This document shows positions 44,292-54,048 of a DNA stretch of 64,000 nt, piece after piece. Source of the DNA: Companilactobacillus heilongjiangensis (GTDB lineage: Bacteria > Bacillota > Bacilli > Lactobacillales > Lactobacillaceae). A program made the translations under genes and the position numbers. The DNA lies in assembly GCF_000831645.3 (NCBI RefSeq), contig NZ_CP012559.1, forward strand, positions 806,001-870,000, written 5' to 3'. Each line of letters starts with the position of its first letter. Position 1 is the stretch's first letter. Below the pieces are notes generated by a model. It was given only the letters and a program-made list of their open reading frames with translations. It was not told the DNA's origin and made no database searches.

Positions 44292-46991
44292 TTAATACGT
44301 TAGTTGAATCTCTAGATTGGCGGTTAATGGCAATTTCTTGCCAATGAAAATCACTTCGGTATCTTGATTAGCTTTGATTGAAACGCCATCTGAGGTGATC
44401 TGGAATTTGAATTGTGTGCCTTTGAAATTCATCTTGAAATCAATTTCTTCCCACTGTTCAGGCATATTAGGGTCAATTTCCAATACATCGCCACGGTAGT
44501 CAATGCCGGCAAAGAAGGAAGTTACTAGATTTAGCGTTGCTCCCATAACGCCCAAATGGATTCCTTCAGCAGTTGTTCCACCTTGAATATCGTAGTAATC
44601 GCTTGTTAAAGCCTCATAGAACAACTTCCAAGCTGTCTTGGTATCGTCTGCTTTTAACAGTAGCATTGAGTACACGATTCTGGATAACGTTGAGCCGTGA
44701 GTTGTCCGCTCAATGTAATACTTAACATTGTCGTTGATAAACATTTCATGATTGGTGATGGGGTAGCCGAGGTCAGACAGGATGTCGAAAAAGTCCTGGT
44801 CGGTTAAATTAAATAGAGCCATTAGTGTGTCAGCTTGTTTGGCAACTTGATAGTTGTCTGGTGTGTCATCGTGAGCTTTGAGGATTCGATCCATACGTGA
44901 AATATTGCCATATTGTTTACGATATTTGTCAAAATCGAGTCGTTTCAAATCAAAATAACCTTCAAATTGTCCGAGAATATCATCTTGGAAATCGAGTTTT
45001 AAGTTATGTCTGATGTCATCGAGTTTTTGAATATCAATATCGGAAAAGTTGGCCTTGCGGAAATTGTTATCTAAAACATCGCTCGATTCAGTATTGATCA
45101 ATTCGCCGACTTTCTTAAATAACCAGCTGACCATGATGTTTGTATATGCGTTATTTTTAAGACCGCTTTCCTCTTTGTCAGGATATCCTTCATGGAATTC
45201 ATCTGGTCCCATAACATTGGCAATCGTGTATTTGCCAGTGTTTTTATCCAACTTGGACATATCAATCCAGAATTTGGCAATATCAAGAAGCATTACGAGT
45301 CCATAATGTTGCATAAATTTTTCATCGTGACTGAGGTGGAAATAGTTTAGAACGTTATAAGCGACTGCCAATGAGACATGACGTTGCTTTCTAGAATTGT
45401 CTGGATCCCACTTGTTGGTAATGGGGTTCAAGTGAACTTCTTGGGACTGTTCATCGCCGTACAAGCCACTTTGCCAAGGATACATAGCACCGTTATGACC
45501 ATTGCTTTCTGCATAATCAAGCGCTGCCTTGAGGCGGTTATAACGATACATTAAGAGATATTTTACTAGCTCGGGGTTGTGTAGAACATAGAAATTAATG
45601 TCGAATAATTCATCCCAGAAAATATGTCCACGGTAACCTTCACCAGTCAAACCACGAGAACCAACCGAGGCATCAAGGTCTTTATTGGCGTCAGCTTGTG
45701 CAGCGGTGGTCATGCTGTAACTGTTGAGACGTAAGAGCTTTTGGGCAGTAATATCACCAGTAATGACAACATCTTCCTGTTTCCAAACCTTTTGCCAATC
45801 TTTTGCTGCTTGTTTGGCGGCATCAGCAAAGCTTGGTAGGAATTGATGCTTTTCAGCTACTGAAACAACATTTTCTTTGGTCTCTAGGGAAGTAAAGAGG
45901 CTGACATCTTTTTCAAAGTAGTAAGTTTCTCCAGCTTGAGCATTGAATTCAAGTCTTTGTTCAGCAATCTCATCTTCGTTGTGAACACTATAAAGTGGGT
46001 TAACGATTGTTGGGTAATGTAGATCAGTTTTAATGGCAAGCTTGATATCTGATTGAACGGTATGAGCTGCTAGAACAGCTGTTTTATCGATATTGTCAAT
46101 TTGGTCAATGACAAGATGCTTGTTGGCCAAATTACGATATCTTTCAACATTAGAGTTGACGACCGTACCATCAATTTGCGTATAGATAGTAATTTTACCG
46201 TTGAAATTCATGGGGTTAATGGCATATTGCAGGTAATAGTCGTGATAATTTTGCATATCGGCAACTTTCTTCTCAATAACTTGTAATTCTTTGCCGTCTT
46301 CTAATTGGATTAATAAAGTAATGGTCAGTAAACCAGTTTTTAAATCAAGTGAACGGTTAGATTCTTTAATAACGCTTTTATCAATTTTAAAAGGCTGTCC
46401 GTCGTTGATACTAAAAGTGATGTATTGCGCGTTTGGCAAGTTGACTAAATCTTCATTGATAATGTCACGGCCATTGATAGGGGTTGATAGTTGGTTGAAA
46501 ACACCGGCAATATAAGTAGCTGGATAATTGTCGTCGCTTGCTTTGGCCTCGAGATAAGTGCCACGGAGTCCGAAGTAACCATTGCCGATTGTCTGCATGG
46601 ATTCTTGTCCATATTGACGTTTACCGTGGTCGAGTCCGTAATAGTCGAGATGCCAAGTTGCGTAGTCAACCTCGTGTTCGGAAGCTAAGAGTAAATCTGA
46701 ATCAACTTTTTCTTCTATATTAATGACTGGGATATGGAAGATATTTTCTAACTCAGTCCCAAAGTCGACAACTTGTCCAAGAAATTCGATAGCGTTCTTT
46801 TTTAAAAGAAATCTGCTAGGATTTGTGATCACAATGACATTAGGTTGGTCGGATAGCGAGTCCTTGAATGTTTGTAAATTTTGTTTAAGTTCTATATTTG
46901 AATCAAAGTTATATGACTTTTCATCAATTGCATTTTCACTGTTGGAATAACTTATCTGCGAATCGGTGATCTTAATATACATAGGTTTCAT
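44292..46991 (-). CDS. GH65 disaccharide phosphorylase (probably trehalose/maltose 6-phosphate type)
   Basis: The 899-residue protein has the GH65 layout: beta-sandwich domain, linker, (alpha/alpha)6 barrel with GEGYRGHIFWDELFD and the catalytic acid Glu in GPDEFHEG near residue 596, phosphate-contacting HGSTLSRIVYS, and a C-terminal beta domain. Some 100 residues precede the usual family start (EHEVDYATWHLDYYG), an extension I do not recognise. It is divergent from a PTS EIIABC gene, so the substrate is probably a phosphorylated disaccharide, as for trehalose 6-phosphate phosphorylase. Maltose or kojibiose phosphorylase are alternatives. GGAGGAG stands 6 bases before the ATG. Confidence 0.85.
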   Translation of the reverse strand: MKPMYIKITDSQISYSNSENAIDEKSYNFDSNIELKQNLQTFKDSLSDQPNVIVITNPSRFLLKKNAIEFLGQVVDFGTELENIFHIPVINIEEKVDSDLLLASEHEVDYATWHLDYYGLDHGKRQYGQESMQTIGNGYFGLRGTYLEAKASDDNYPATYIAGVFNQLSTPINGRDIINEDLVNLPNAQYITFSINDGQPFKIDKSVIKESNRSLDLKTGLLTITLLIQLEDGKELQVIEKKVADMQNYHDYYLQYAINPMNFNGKITIYTQIDGTVVNSNVERYRNLANKHLVIDQIDNIDKTAVLAAHTVQSDIKLAIKTDLHYPTIVNPLYSVHNEDEIAEQRLEFNAQAGETYYFEKDVSLFTSLETKENVVSVAEKHQFLPSFADAAKQAAKDWQKVWKQEDVVITGDITAQKLLRLNSYSMTTAAQADANKDLDASVGSRGLTGEGYRGHIFWDELFDINFYVLHNPELVKYLLMYRYNRLKAALDYAESNGHNGAMYPWQSGLYGDEQSQEVHLNPITNKWDPDNSRKQRHVSLAVAYNVLNYFHLSHDEKFMQHYGLVMLLDIAKFWIDMSKLDKNTGKYTIANVMGPDEFHEGYPDKEESGLKNNAYTNIMVSWLFKKVGELINTESSDVLDNNFRKANFSDIDIQKLDDIRHNLKLDFQDDILGQFEGYFDLKRLDFDKYRKQYGNISRMDRILKAHDDTPDNYQVAKQADTLMALFNLTDQDFFDILSDLGYPITNHEMFINDNVKYYIERTTHGSTLSRIVYSMLLLKADDTKTAWKLFYEALTSDYYDIQGGTTAEGIHLGVMGATLNLVTSFFAGIDYRGDVLEIDPNMPEQWEEIDFKMNFKGTQFKFQITSDGVSIKANQDTEVIFIGKKLPLTANLEIQLTY

Positions 46992-47070
46992 AATAAACTC
47001 CTCCGAATGATATCTAGAATGAAGTAGAACAAAAATTCAATATATGTTTAAACACATTCATACTAACCTG

Positions 47071-47098
47071 ATTATACACCCCGTATAGGTAAATTAAA
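47071..47098 (-). promoter_or_regulatory. Promoter of the GH65 gene
   Basis: Minus strand: TTTAAT (47093-47098), 16-bp spacer, TATAAT (47071-47076). Confidence 0.55.
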
Positions 47099-47128
47099 CG
47101 CACATTTTATAATTATTTTTGTTATGAC

Positions 47129-47187
47129 TTGATGTTTATACAGGACGAGTTGTATTATAGTAACAGATAAGGATGTAACCGGTTCCT
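47129..47187 (+). promoter_or_regulatory. Promoter and cre-like site of the PTS EIIABC gene
   Basis: TTGATG (47129-47134), 18-bp spacer, TATTAT (47153-47158), then TGTAACCGGTTCCT (47174-47187), 12 of 14 matches to cre, about 10-20 bases into the transcript. Confidence 0.5.
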
Positions 47188-47212
47188 GATAAATTTAAGG
47201 AGGTGCTTTTTT

Positions 47213-49177
47213 ATGAAAGGTATTAAAATGCTTGCTCCTGTTTCTGGACAGGCGGTTGAAATGTCTGAAGTTCATGATCCAATGTTTTCTGAAAAGGCCA
47301 TGGGTGAAGGATTCGGGGTTATCCCTGATGATCAAACAATCGTTGCCCCAGTTTCAGGTAAAGTTATGCTTGTCGCATCAACCAAGCATGCAATTGGACT
47401 TGTTACCGATGATGGATTTGAAGTTTTAGTTCACATGGGTGTCGATACAGTCGAATTGAACGGAACTCCTTTCGAACTATTTGTTAAAGAAGGAGATAAG
47501 GTTAACGCTGGCGATACAATTGCAACGATGGATATTGATGCTGTCAAGAAAGCTGGTAAGGTGACGGATGTTATTGTAGCCATCACGAATACAGCTAAGA
47601 TGGTCAAAGAGATTCACGTTACTAAAGGAAATGTACAAGCTGGTGCGACAGTGGCTGAAGTTGAACCAATGGCTCCCGGTGAGGCAGTTGCTAAACCAAA
47701 GGGTAAAGTAGATTACAATCAACTGGGTCAAGATATTGTCAAGAATGTTGGTGGTGCTGCCAATGTTGAAAATGTAATTCACTGTATTACCAGAGTTCGT
47801 TTCTATTTGAAAGACGATAACAAAGCTAATGACGATGTTATCAAGAATATGCATGGCGTTTTGGATGTTGCTAAGGCTGGAGGACAATATCAAGTTGTTA
47901 TTGGACCAGCAGTTGAAGATGTTTATGACGCTGTTGTTAAAGCTTTAGGACCTGGCTTTGGTAGTGATTCTGATGCTCCAAAACAGGAAAAGGTTGCAGC
48001 TCCAAAAGGTGTCTGGCCTAAGACAAAATTTTATTTTAGTGCTCTAATCGGTGTTATTACAGCCAGCATGATGCCTATCATTGGATTGTTAGCTGCATCA
48101 GGTATTTTGAAAGGTCTTTTAGCTTTGATTGTGTCCGCTAAATGGCTTTCTGCAACAAGTTCTACTTACATGATCATTAATGCAATGGGAGATTCAGTCT
48201 TCTACTTCCTACCAATTCTAGTTGGTTTCACAGCTGCTAAGAGATTGGGTGCAAATCAAATCATCATGGGTGTTATCGGTGGTGTTTTGGCATATCCAAC
48301 TTTGGTACAAGTTGCTACAAAGACTAGTTCCACAGCTATGAACATTAACTCATCATTCTTTGGTATTCCTATTCATATTGCTAACTATACTTATTCAATT
48401 TTCCCAATGATTGCCGCAGCTTGGATTGCTGCTAAAATCGAACCATGGCTCAAGAAACATATTGTTATGTCACTACGTATGATTCTTAGTCCTTTGCTAG
48501 AAGTATTTATTGTCAGTGCTGTAATCATTGTCGTTGTTGGACCAGTTATTACATTGCTAAGTTCTTACTTAGCTGCAGGTATCGTTGCACTATTGAAGAT
48601 CAGTCCAGCTATTTCTGGCTTGATTATCGGTGGACTTTATCAGTGCTTGGTTATCTTCGGTTTACACTGGGCCGTTATTCCAGTTGTTGCCAGTCAAATC
48701 GCTACAACCGGACACAGTGCTTTGAACGCTATCGTTTCAGCTACAATGGTCGCTCAAGGTGCCGCTGCTATGGCAGTGTTTATTAAAACAAAGAAGAATA
48801 TCGACATGAAACAAATTGCCGGTGCCGCTACACTTTCAGCTTTTGCTGGTGTTACAGAACCCGCAATGTATGGTATTAATTTGAAGTATGGACGTATCTT
48901 CTGGACAGCTAATATCGGTAGTGCTGTCGGTGGCCTAATTACTGGACTATTGCATGTTGATATGTGGGGCTTTGCCGGTTCATTGATTGGTTTCGCTTCA
49001 TTTATCAATCCAAAAGGTATCGATGGTAGTTTCACAGGATATCTAATTGCTTCAGCTGCAACAATTGTAGTTGCCTTTACATGTACATACTTGTTCGGAT
49101 TCAAAGAAGAAGATCTCGAATCAAGTCATGCAGTTGAAAAGGTAAGATTAGGTAGTCGTGAACCAGCTGCTAACTAA
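47213..49177 (+). CDS. PTS EIIABC, glucose/beta-glucoside/trehalose superfamily
   Basis: The 654-residue protein joins an EIIA domain of the Glc type (residues 1-155, active His74 in VLVHMGVDTVELNG), an EIIB domain (165-245, active Cys191 in VIHCITRVRFYLKD) and an EIIC domain of about 10 helices with GVTEPAMYGINLKYG. The A-B-C order is unusual; most relatives are B-C-A. It would import and phosphorylate a disaccharide. With a divergent GH65 phosphorylase, trehalose is the best guess. GGAGG stands 9 bases before the ATG. A terminator follows. Confidence 0.9.
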   Translation: MKGIKMLAPVSGQAVEMSEVHDPMFSEKAMGEGFGVIPDDQTIVAPVSGKVMLVASTKHAIGLVTDDGFEVLVHMGVDTVELNGTPFELFVKEGDKVNAGDTIATMDIDAVKKAGKVTDVIVAITNTAKMVKEIHVTKGNVQAGATVAEVEPMAPGEAVAKPKGKVDYNQLGQDIVKNVGGAANVENVIHCITRVRFYLKDDNKANDDVIKNMHGVLDVAKAGGQYQVVIGPAVEDVYDAVVKALGPGFGSDSDAPKQEKVAAPKGVWPKTKFYFSALIGVITASMMPIIGLLAASGILKGLLALIVSAKWLSATSSTYMIINAMGDSVFYFLPILVGFTAAKRLGANQIIMGVIGGVLAYPTLVQVATKTSSTAMNINSSFFGIPIHIANYTYSIFPMIAAAWIAAKIEPWLKKHIVMSLRMILSPLLEVFIVSAVIIVVVGPVITLLSSYLAAGIVALLKISPAISGLIIGGLYQCLVIFGLHWAVIPVVASQIATTGHSALNAIVSATMVAQGAAAMAVFIKTKKNIDMKQIAGAATLSAFAGVTEPAMYGINLKYGRIFWTANIGSAVGGLITGLLHVDMWGFAGSLIGFASFINPKGIDGSFTGYLIASAATIVVAFTCTYLFGFKEEDLESSHAVEKVRLGSREPAAN

Positions 49178-49224
49178 AATGAATATAAGTATTGAAACTA
49201 TGGCGACGAAATAGTTTTGAATAC

Positions 49225-49266
49225 GAAAAAAGAGAGATACTTATGCATTCATAGGTATCTCTTTTT
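49225..49266 (+). terminator. Terminator of the PTS gene
   Basis: AAAAAGAGAGATACTTATG pairs with CATAGGTATCTCTTTTT. Confidence 0.87.
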
Positions 49267-49302
49267 AGTGGGATTGTTTATGATGAGAGTATTAAAGTTT
49301 TT

Positions 49303-49487
49303 GCCGTCTCCAGGACTGAGAACATTCACCTGCTATGCGGACCGGGTTCGAGCCGAAGTGCGGTCTCGAACCTCGATTTGAAGCCTTACCAAAGTTCGGT
49401 AAGTCTCCAAACTCGCCCGGTGGTGTAAGAGCTGAAGCTCTAACGCCACACCCACAGCTGGTGAATGTTCTCAGTCCTTCCGACTAG
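49303..49487 (+). repeat. Interspersed palindromic element, copy 14 (subtype A, forward)
   Basis: Outer arms CCAGGACTGAGAACATTCACC and GGTGAATGTTCTCAGTCCT pair. Inner stems AGCCTTACC / GGTAAG and AGAGCTGAAGCTCT are intact. It starts 37 bp behind a terminator. 49488-49709 shows nothing recognisable. Confidence 0.92.
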
Positions 49488-49857
49488 TGGATTTTAAGGA
49501 TAATTTACTATTTAAATGTTTCAAAGCTTTATCCTTTGATGGTTATGTTTATTCGGACTAGAAATCTAATTGTAGGTGTATATGGAGAAATTTTAGACTA
49601 ATACAATCCATGAAGGTTGATATGTACACATTGTGTGTGACTGCAGTTGTAATTTGTTCAATACAGCAGAATCGTTAATTTTATTAACCCCTCATATAAA
49701 AAAATAAATTAGTTGGAAGAGCTGAGAGTATTCATATTCAGCGAAAGTGGCGTTATGGCTTTAGCCATTACACCACCGGACGTGTTGGAGCCTTACCGAA
49801 CTTTGGTAAGGCTTCAACCGAGGACCGAGACCGCACTTTGGCTCGGGCCGTGCCGCG

Positions 49858-51743
49858 GTGCGCCTGGCATGGGCGTTAACTTAGAGGTGAAAGTCCTCTG
49901 TGAACCGTAGTAGTCGGAATCACTAGCTTAGGACAAGGGTGTCCATCGTGAGGTGGAATCTGAAGGAAGTCCAAGGCAAAGTACCGAGCTGATGTACAAG
50001 AAGTGGCTATAAGGCTGGATTTGCAGGATAAGGGTGCCGCGGAATTCAAATCCGATCACTACTGCAAGGGCAAATCAAGTAGAGCCAACAGCTACATGGT
50101 ACGAAAGTTAACGTTCTTACCCAGGGAGGTCTGTATCGAATGTCTGGCAAGGACTCGAAATGAGTCCTACAGACAAATTAGGCCGTGATGTCTAACTGAA
50201 CGATGCAGAAGTCAGCAGAGGTCATAGTAGTCGCTTTGCGACGAAGGACTGAACATTAATAATTCTTTTCGATATTGGAGGTGGAAGCGATGCGACAATC
50301 GCAGAAAATAGAATGTAAATTCGACCATTTTAATGCTCACATATGTGAACAAATGATGGTACGTAGCGCCGCTTCTGGCGAAAATACGAATAAGAATGGC
50401 ATTTCATTTAAGCAACTAGTTTTAGATGAAAATAATCTCAATAGAGCCTATAAGCGAGTCAAGGAAAACAAGGGTGGAGCTGGCATAGATGGAATGACTG
50501 TCTATGACTTGTTCGACTATATTCGTAAGAACAAGGAAGCACTACTTAAGTCCTTAAGTGATTCAACTTATAAACCTAGCCCCGTCAAAAGGGTAGAAAT
50601 ACCTAAGCCAAATGGGACTATGCGTAAGCTTGGTATACCAACAGTCTTCGACCGTGTGGTACAACAAGCAGTGGCGCAGGTTATGAGCCCTATCTTTGAG
50701 AAAATCTTCTCTAACAACAGCTTTGGATTTAGACCAAATCGAAGTGCCCATGACGCAGTAAAACAGGTTGTGAGTTTTTACAAGCAAGGCTATCACGTTG
50801 TGATAGACCTTGACCTAAAGTCTTACTTCGACACGGTGAACCATGATTTACTTATCAAGTTCATCAAGCAATATACTGATGATGAATGGTTGTTAAATCT
50901 AATTCGTAAGTTCCTAACCAGTGGCGTAATGGATGGAAAACTATTTCAAGAAATGGAAAAAGGTACGCCTCAAGGCGGTAACCTTTCTCCACTCTTGGCC
51001 AACATATATTTAAATGAGCTGGACAAGTTATTGACCACCCGTGGTCATAAATTCGTCCGCTACGCTGATGACTGTAATATTTATGTCAAAAGTAAACGAG
51101 CAGGAAGAAGAGTCCTGAATAGTATTTCAAGGTTCCTAGAAAGTGGTTTAAAGCTAACTTTAAACCAAGAAAAGACCAAAATTACAGTGCCAACAAAGTC
51201 AAAGTTTTTAGGATTCTCTTTAGGCTTTACCAACAAGGGCGTATGTTTACGCCCGAGCTATCAAGCCGAAAAGAGGGTCAAGCAATCGCTAAGAAAACTC
51301 ACAAAGAGGAATCGAGGTCGAAAGCTTGAAGTTATCCTGAAAGAAATAAGACAAAAGATGGTTGGATGGCTCAATTACTATGGAATTGGTGCGATGAAGG
51401 ATTTTATCAGAAAACTTGATTCTTGGTTGCGAGCACGTATTAGACAATATATTTGGAAGTCATGGAAAAGACCCAAAGCAAAGTATAGGAAGTTGGTTAA
51501 ATTAGGCGTGACACGGCGTCAAGCGTTTATCTGTGCAAACTCCAGTAAAGGATACTGGCGAACAGCGCACAGCAGTGTGGTGCAACACGCCCTAAGCAAG
51601 AAAAAGCTAGAATCTTTTGGCCTAATAGACATGACCAAAAGACTCCAGTCTTTGCAAAATGCTTAAATTAATGAACCGCCGTATACGGAACCGTACGTAC
51701 GGTGGTGTGAGAGGTCGGTATCGTGAGATACCTCCTACTCGAT
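49858..51743 (+). mobile_element. Group IIC intron with its reverse transcriptase gene
   Basis: The 1886-bp intron begins GTGCGCCTGGCATGGGCG and ends CTCCTACTCGAT, both as in group IIC introns such as that of Oceanobacillus. Domain V near 51675-51706 has CCGCCGTATACGG pairing with CCGTACGTACGGTGG and the CGC catalytic triad of class C, followed by a short domain VI. The domain I marker AGGTGAAAGTCC and GGAATCTGAAGGAAGTCC are also present. The maturase gene lies in domain IV. The site of insertion is next to the long stem of a palindromic element, fitting the class C preference for hairpins. The ends are fixed by the uninterrupted copy 10. Confidence 0.93.
50290..51666 (+). CDS. ltrA: Group II intron reverse transcriptase/maturase (class C)
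   Basis: The 458-residue protein has reverse transcriptase blocks including FGFRPNRSAHDAV, the active-site YADD (Tyr258-Asp261), TPQGGNLSPLLANIYLNELD and a C-terminal maturase (GIIM) domain with MVGWLNYYG. There is no HNH endonuclease domain, as expected for class C. It assists splicing of the surrounding intron and reverse transcribes it at new sites. ATG 50290 is chosen: GGAGG lies 8 bases before it, and the TTG at 50275 overlaps that site. The frame is intact, so the intron may still be active. Confidence 0.93.
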   Translation: MRQSQKIECKFDHFNAHICEQMMVRSAASGENTNKNGISFKQLVLDENNLNRAYKRVKENKGGAGIDGMTVYDLFDYIRKNKEALLKSLSDSTYKPSPVKRVEIPKPNGTMRKLGIPTVFDRVVQQAVAQVMSPIFEKIFSNNSFGFRPNRSAHDAVKQVVSFYKQGYHVVIDLDLKSYFDTVNHDLLIKFIKQYTDDEWLLNLIRKFLTSGVMDGKLFQEMEKGTPQGGNLSPLLANIYLNELDKLLTTRGHKFVRYADDCNIYVKSKRAGRRVLNSISRFLESGLKLTLNQEKTKITVPTKSKFLGFSLGFTNKGVCLRPSYQAEKRVKQSLRKLTKRNRGRKLEVILKEIRQKMVGWLNYYGIGAMKDFIRKLDSWLRARIRQYIWKSWKRPKAKYRKLVKLGVTRRQAFICANSSKGYWRTAHSSVVQHALSKKKLESFGLIDMTKRLQSLQNA

Positions 51744-51883
51744 CAGCAGATGAATACTCTCAGCTCTGGAAACGGCATCCTTGAACAGTACCGTATAAAT
51801 TGTTTAAGAATATTTTTATATTTATTTCATTTTAATTATTTATCGTATAATCAAAGTAAGTGTTTTATTCTGGAGGTAAATTA

Positions 51884-52423
51884 ATGGCTGAAGTTAAAAT
51901 CAGACCGGCTCAACCAGAAGAGGTGGAAGAGTTCTGGGAGATAGCATACAGTAATCCGGATCCTGAGTGGGCGAAGTATAATGGACCTTATTTTCATAAT
52001 GTTTTGCCAAGCAAGGAAGAATTCGTTAGTGTGATTGCCTATCGTAATTGGATTCATAATAAAAATCATTTGTTAATAACGTTTGATGATAAAATAGTTG
52101 GTTCCGTTGGGGCTGGTTTTGAAGATGGCAAGTTGGAGCGTTGGCTTGATATGGGAATTATCGTTTACCGTGATGATTTATGGGATGAACATATCGGTAC
52201 CAAGGCTTTGAAGCTATTTATCGACTATTTATTTGGAATCTATGATTTGCCACATATTGGTTTAACCACATGGTCTGGAAATCCACGGATGATGCACGTT
52301 GCTGAAAAAGTAGGAATGAAGCAGGAAGCTTGTGTGCGTCAGGTGCGCTATTACAATAATCGCTATTATGATTCTGTTAAATATGGGATTCTTCGTGACG
52401 AGTGGAATAACTTAAACAAATAA
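51884..52423 (+). CDS. GNAT family acetyltransferase (RimJ/RimL-like)
   Basis: The 179-residue protein has the GNAT fold: IRPAQPEEVEEFWEI at the start, acetyl-CoA site around DLWDEHIGTKALKLFIDYLF, and GLTTWSGNPRMMHVAEKVGM with EACVRQVRYYNNRYYDSVKYGILRDEW at the end, resembling RimJ/RimL-type acyltransferases acting on proteins or small amines. The glycine-rich pyrophosphate loop is degenerate (DEHIGT). ATG 51884 has GGAGG 7 bases upstream; the longer frame from 51860 has none. A terminator follows. Confidence 0.87.
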   Translation: MAEVKIRPAQPEEVEEFWEIAYSNPDPEWAKYNGPYFHNVLPSKEEFVSVIAYRNWIHNKNHLLITFDDKIVGSVGAGFEDGKLERWLDMGIIVYRDDLWDEHIGTKALKLFIDYLFGIYDLPHIGLTTWSGNPRMMHVAEKVGMKQEACVRQVRYYNNRYYDSVKYGILRDEWNNLNK

Positions 52424-52426
52424 TAT

Positions 52427-52456
52427 GAGTTTGTCCGAAAGGGTGGACTCTTTTTT
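52427..52456 (+). terminator. Terminator of the GNAT gene
   Basis: GAGTTTGTCC and GGGTGGACTC form a stem with several G-T pairs, closed by GAAA and followed by six T residues. Confidence 0.75.
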
Positions 52457-52512
52457 ACTCGCTGTTTACAATTAGAACGTGTTTCTACTATATAATAAGG
52501 AGTTTTTTGGTT

Positions 52513-54048
52513 ATGGATTATATGCTTGGAGTCGATATTGGCACGACTAGTACCAAGGCTGTTCTTTACGATATGAAAGGTAAAGTAATTGCCTATGCTA
52601 ATGCTGGTTATAAATTGTATCAAGATGTGCCTGATATGGCCGAGGAAGATCCAGACGATATTTTAGATGCCGTTGTTGCAGTCATGGGACAAACGATTCA
52701 GAAGAGTAAAGCTCAACCAACTGATATCAAAGGCGTTTCTTTCTCTTGCGCCATGCATAGTTTGATTTTAATGGACCAAGCAGACCAGCCATTGACTCGA
52801 GCAATTACTTGGGCTGACAATCGTGCTGCCAAATATAGTGAAGAGTTGAAGAACAACGGTCTGGGTGCAGAAATCTACGCTAAAACTGGTACACCAATTC
52901 ATCCAATGGCTCCTTTATCAAAAATCCTTTGGCTACGTAATGAAAAACCAGAATTATTCAAACAAGCTAAAAAGTTTATCGACTTAAAAACATATATTTT
53001 CTTCCGTTTATTCGGAGTATATAAAATGGATTATTCAATCGCTTCAGCTACTGGAATGTTCAATATCTTCAATTTAGACTGGGAGCCACAAGCATTAGAT
53101 TTATTACAAATTTCACGAGAACAATTACCAAAATTAGTTGAACCAACTGCTCAAATAACAGGTATTGATCCAAAGTTTGGTAATTTGTTGGGGATTTCAG
53201 CTAACACACCATTTATTTTTGGAGCCAGTGACGGAGTATTGTCCAATTTAGGTGTTAATGCGATTGATCCCGGAGTTGTGGCAGTTACAATTGGAACGAG
53301 TGGGGCAGTTCGTGTCGTAGTTGATAAGCCAGTAGTAGACCCTGATGGGAAATTGTTCTGTTATGCATTAACCAAGGATAAGTGGGTCGTTGGTGGACCA
53401 GTTAATAATGGTGGCATTGTCTTTCGTTGGGTCAAAGATCAATTGTTTGCGCCAGAACGAATTACGGCCGAGCAGATGCAAGTTTCTACCTATGATATTT
53501 TGACGCAAATTGCTGAGAAAATACCCGCTGGTTCAGACGGATTACTGTTCCATCCATATTTAGGTGGTGAACGAGCTCCAATTTGGGATGCTTATGCAAG
53601 GGGGTCATTCTTTGGCCTAACAAGAAAACACACTCGTGCCCATATGGTCAGAGCAGCATTGGAAGGTATCGTCTACAATCTATACGTTGTCATGTTAACG
53701 ATTGAGAAAATCACGGGTAAGCCAAAGAGCATTCAAGCAACTGGAGGATTTGCCAGATCATCATTGTGGCGTCAACTTTTGGCTGATATTTTTGAACAAC
53801 CAGTGACGATACCAGAAAGTTTCGAAAGTTCATGTTTAGGTGCAGCAGTATTGGGGATGTATGCTTTAGGTTATGTTGATGACTTGTCGGAAGTCAAAGA
53901 TATGATAGGAGTAACGCACGTCCACCAACCAAATGAGCAGAATTTTGAAGTTTATCGAGAGTTATTGCCAATCTGGATCCGCTTGTCAGAGGTGTTGGAA
54001 CCAGAGTATAAAGAAATAGCTGAGTTTCAAAAGAGACATAGCGATTAA
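52513..54048 (+). CDS. gntK: Gluconokinase (FGGY family)
   Basis: The roughly 511-residue protein has the FGGY pattern: N-terminal LGVDIGTTSTKAV, LSKILWLRNEKPELF, the DGVLSNLGVNAIDPGVVAVTIGTSGAVR block and the C-terminal ATGGFARSSLWRQLLADIF. These features fit gluconate kinase, which forms 6-phosphogluconate; xylulose kinase is the nearest alternative. ATG 52513 is 10 bases from AAGGAG; a TTG at 52507 is only 4 away. No gluconate permease or 6-phosphogluconate dehydrogenase is adjacent. Confidence 0.85.
   Translation: MDYMLGVDIGTTSTKAVLYDMKGKVIAYANAGYKLYQDVPDMAEEDPDDILDAVVAVMGQTIQKSKAQPTDIKGVSFSCAMHSLILMDQADQPLTRAITWADNRAAKYSEELKNNGLGAEIYAKTGTPIHPMAPLSKILWLRNEKPELFKQAKKFIDLKTYIFFRLFGVYKMDYSIASATGMFNIFNLDWEPQALDLLQISREQLPKLVEPTAQITGIDPKFGNLLGISANTPFIFGASDGVLSNLGVNAIDPGVVAVTIGTSGAVRVVVDKPVVDPDGKLFCYALTKDKWVVGGPVNNGGIVFRWVKDQLFAPERITAEQMQVSTYDILTQIAEKIPAGSDGLLFHPYLGGERAPIWDAYARGSFFGLTRKHTRAHMVRAALEGIVYNLYVVMLTIEKITGKPKSIQATGGFARSSLWRQLLADIFEQPVTIPESFESSCLGAAVLGMYALGYVDDLSEVKDMIGVTHVHQPNEQNFEVYRELLPIWIRLSEVLEPEYKEIAEFQKRHSD

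Larger units (their letters stand above)
49710..51776 (-). repeat. Interspersed palindromic element, copy 15 (subtype A, reverse), split by a group II intron
   Basis: Element halves are 49710-49857 and 51744-51776. Outer arms GGAAGAGCTGAGAGTATTCAT and GATGAATACTCTCAGCTCT would pair if the intron were absent. Stem 2 is CCTTACC..GGTAAGG and stem 3 is TGGCTTTAGCCA. Joining the halves gives GTGCCGCGCAGCAG, exactly the sequence of intact copy 10. Confidence 0.92.

Noticed and set aside
49303-49857. Elements as integron attC sites (group IIC introns can target attC)
   Set aside because: They are not arrayed with gene cassettes, lack the attC R-box pattern and no integrase is present.
50003-50188. 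61-codon open frame inside the intron 5' region
   Set aside because: It overlaps structural domains I-III of the group II intron and has no ribosome site.
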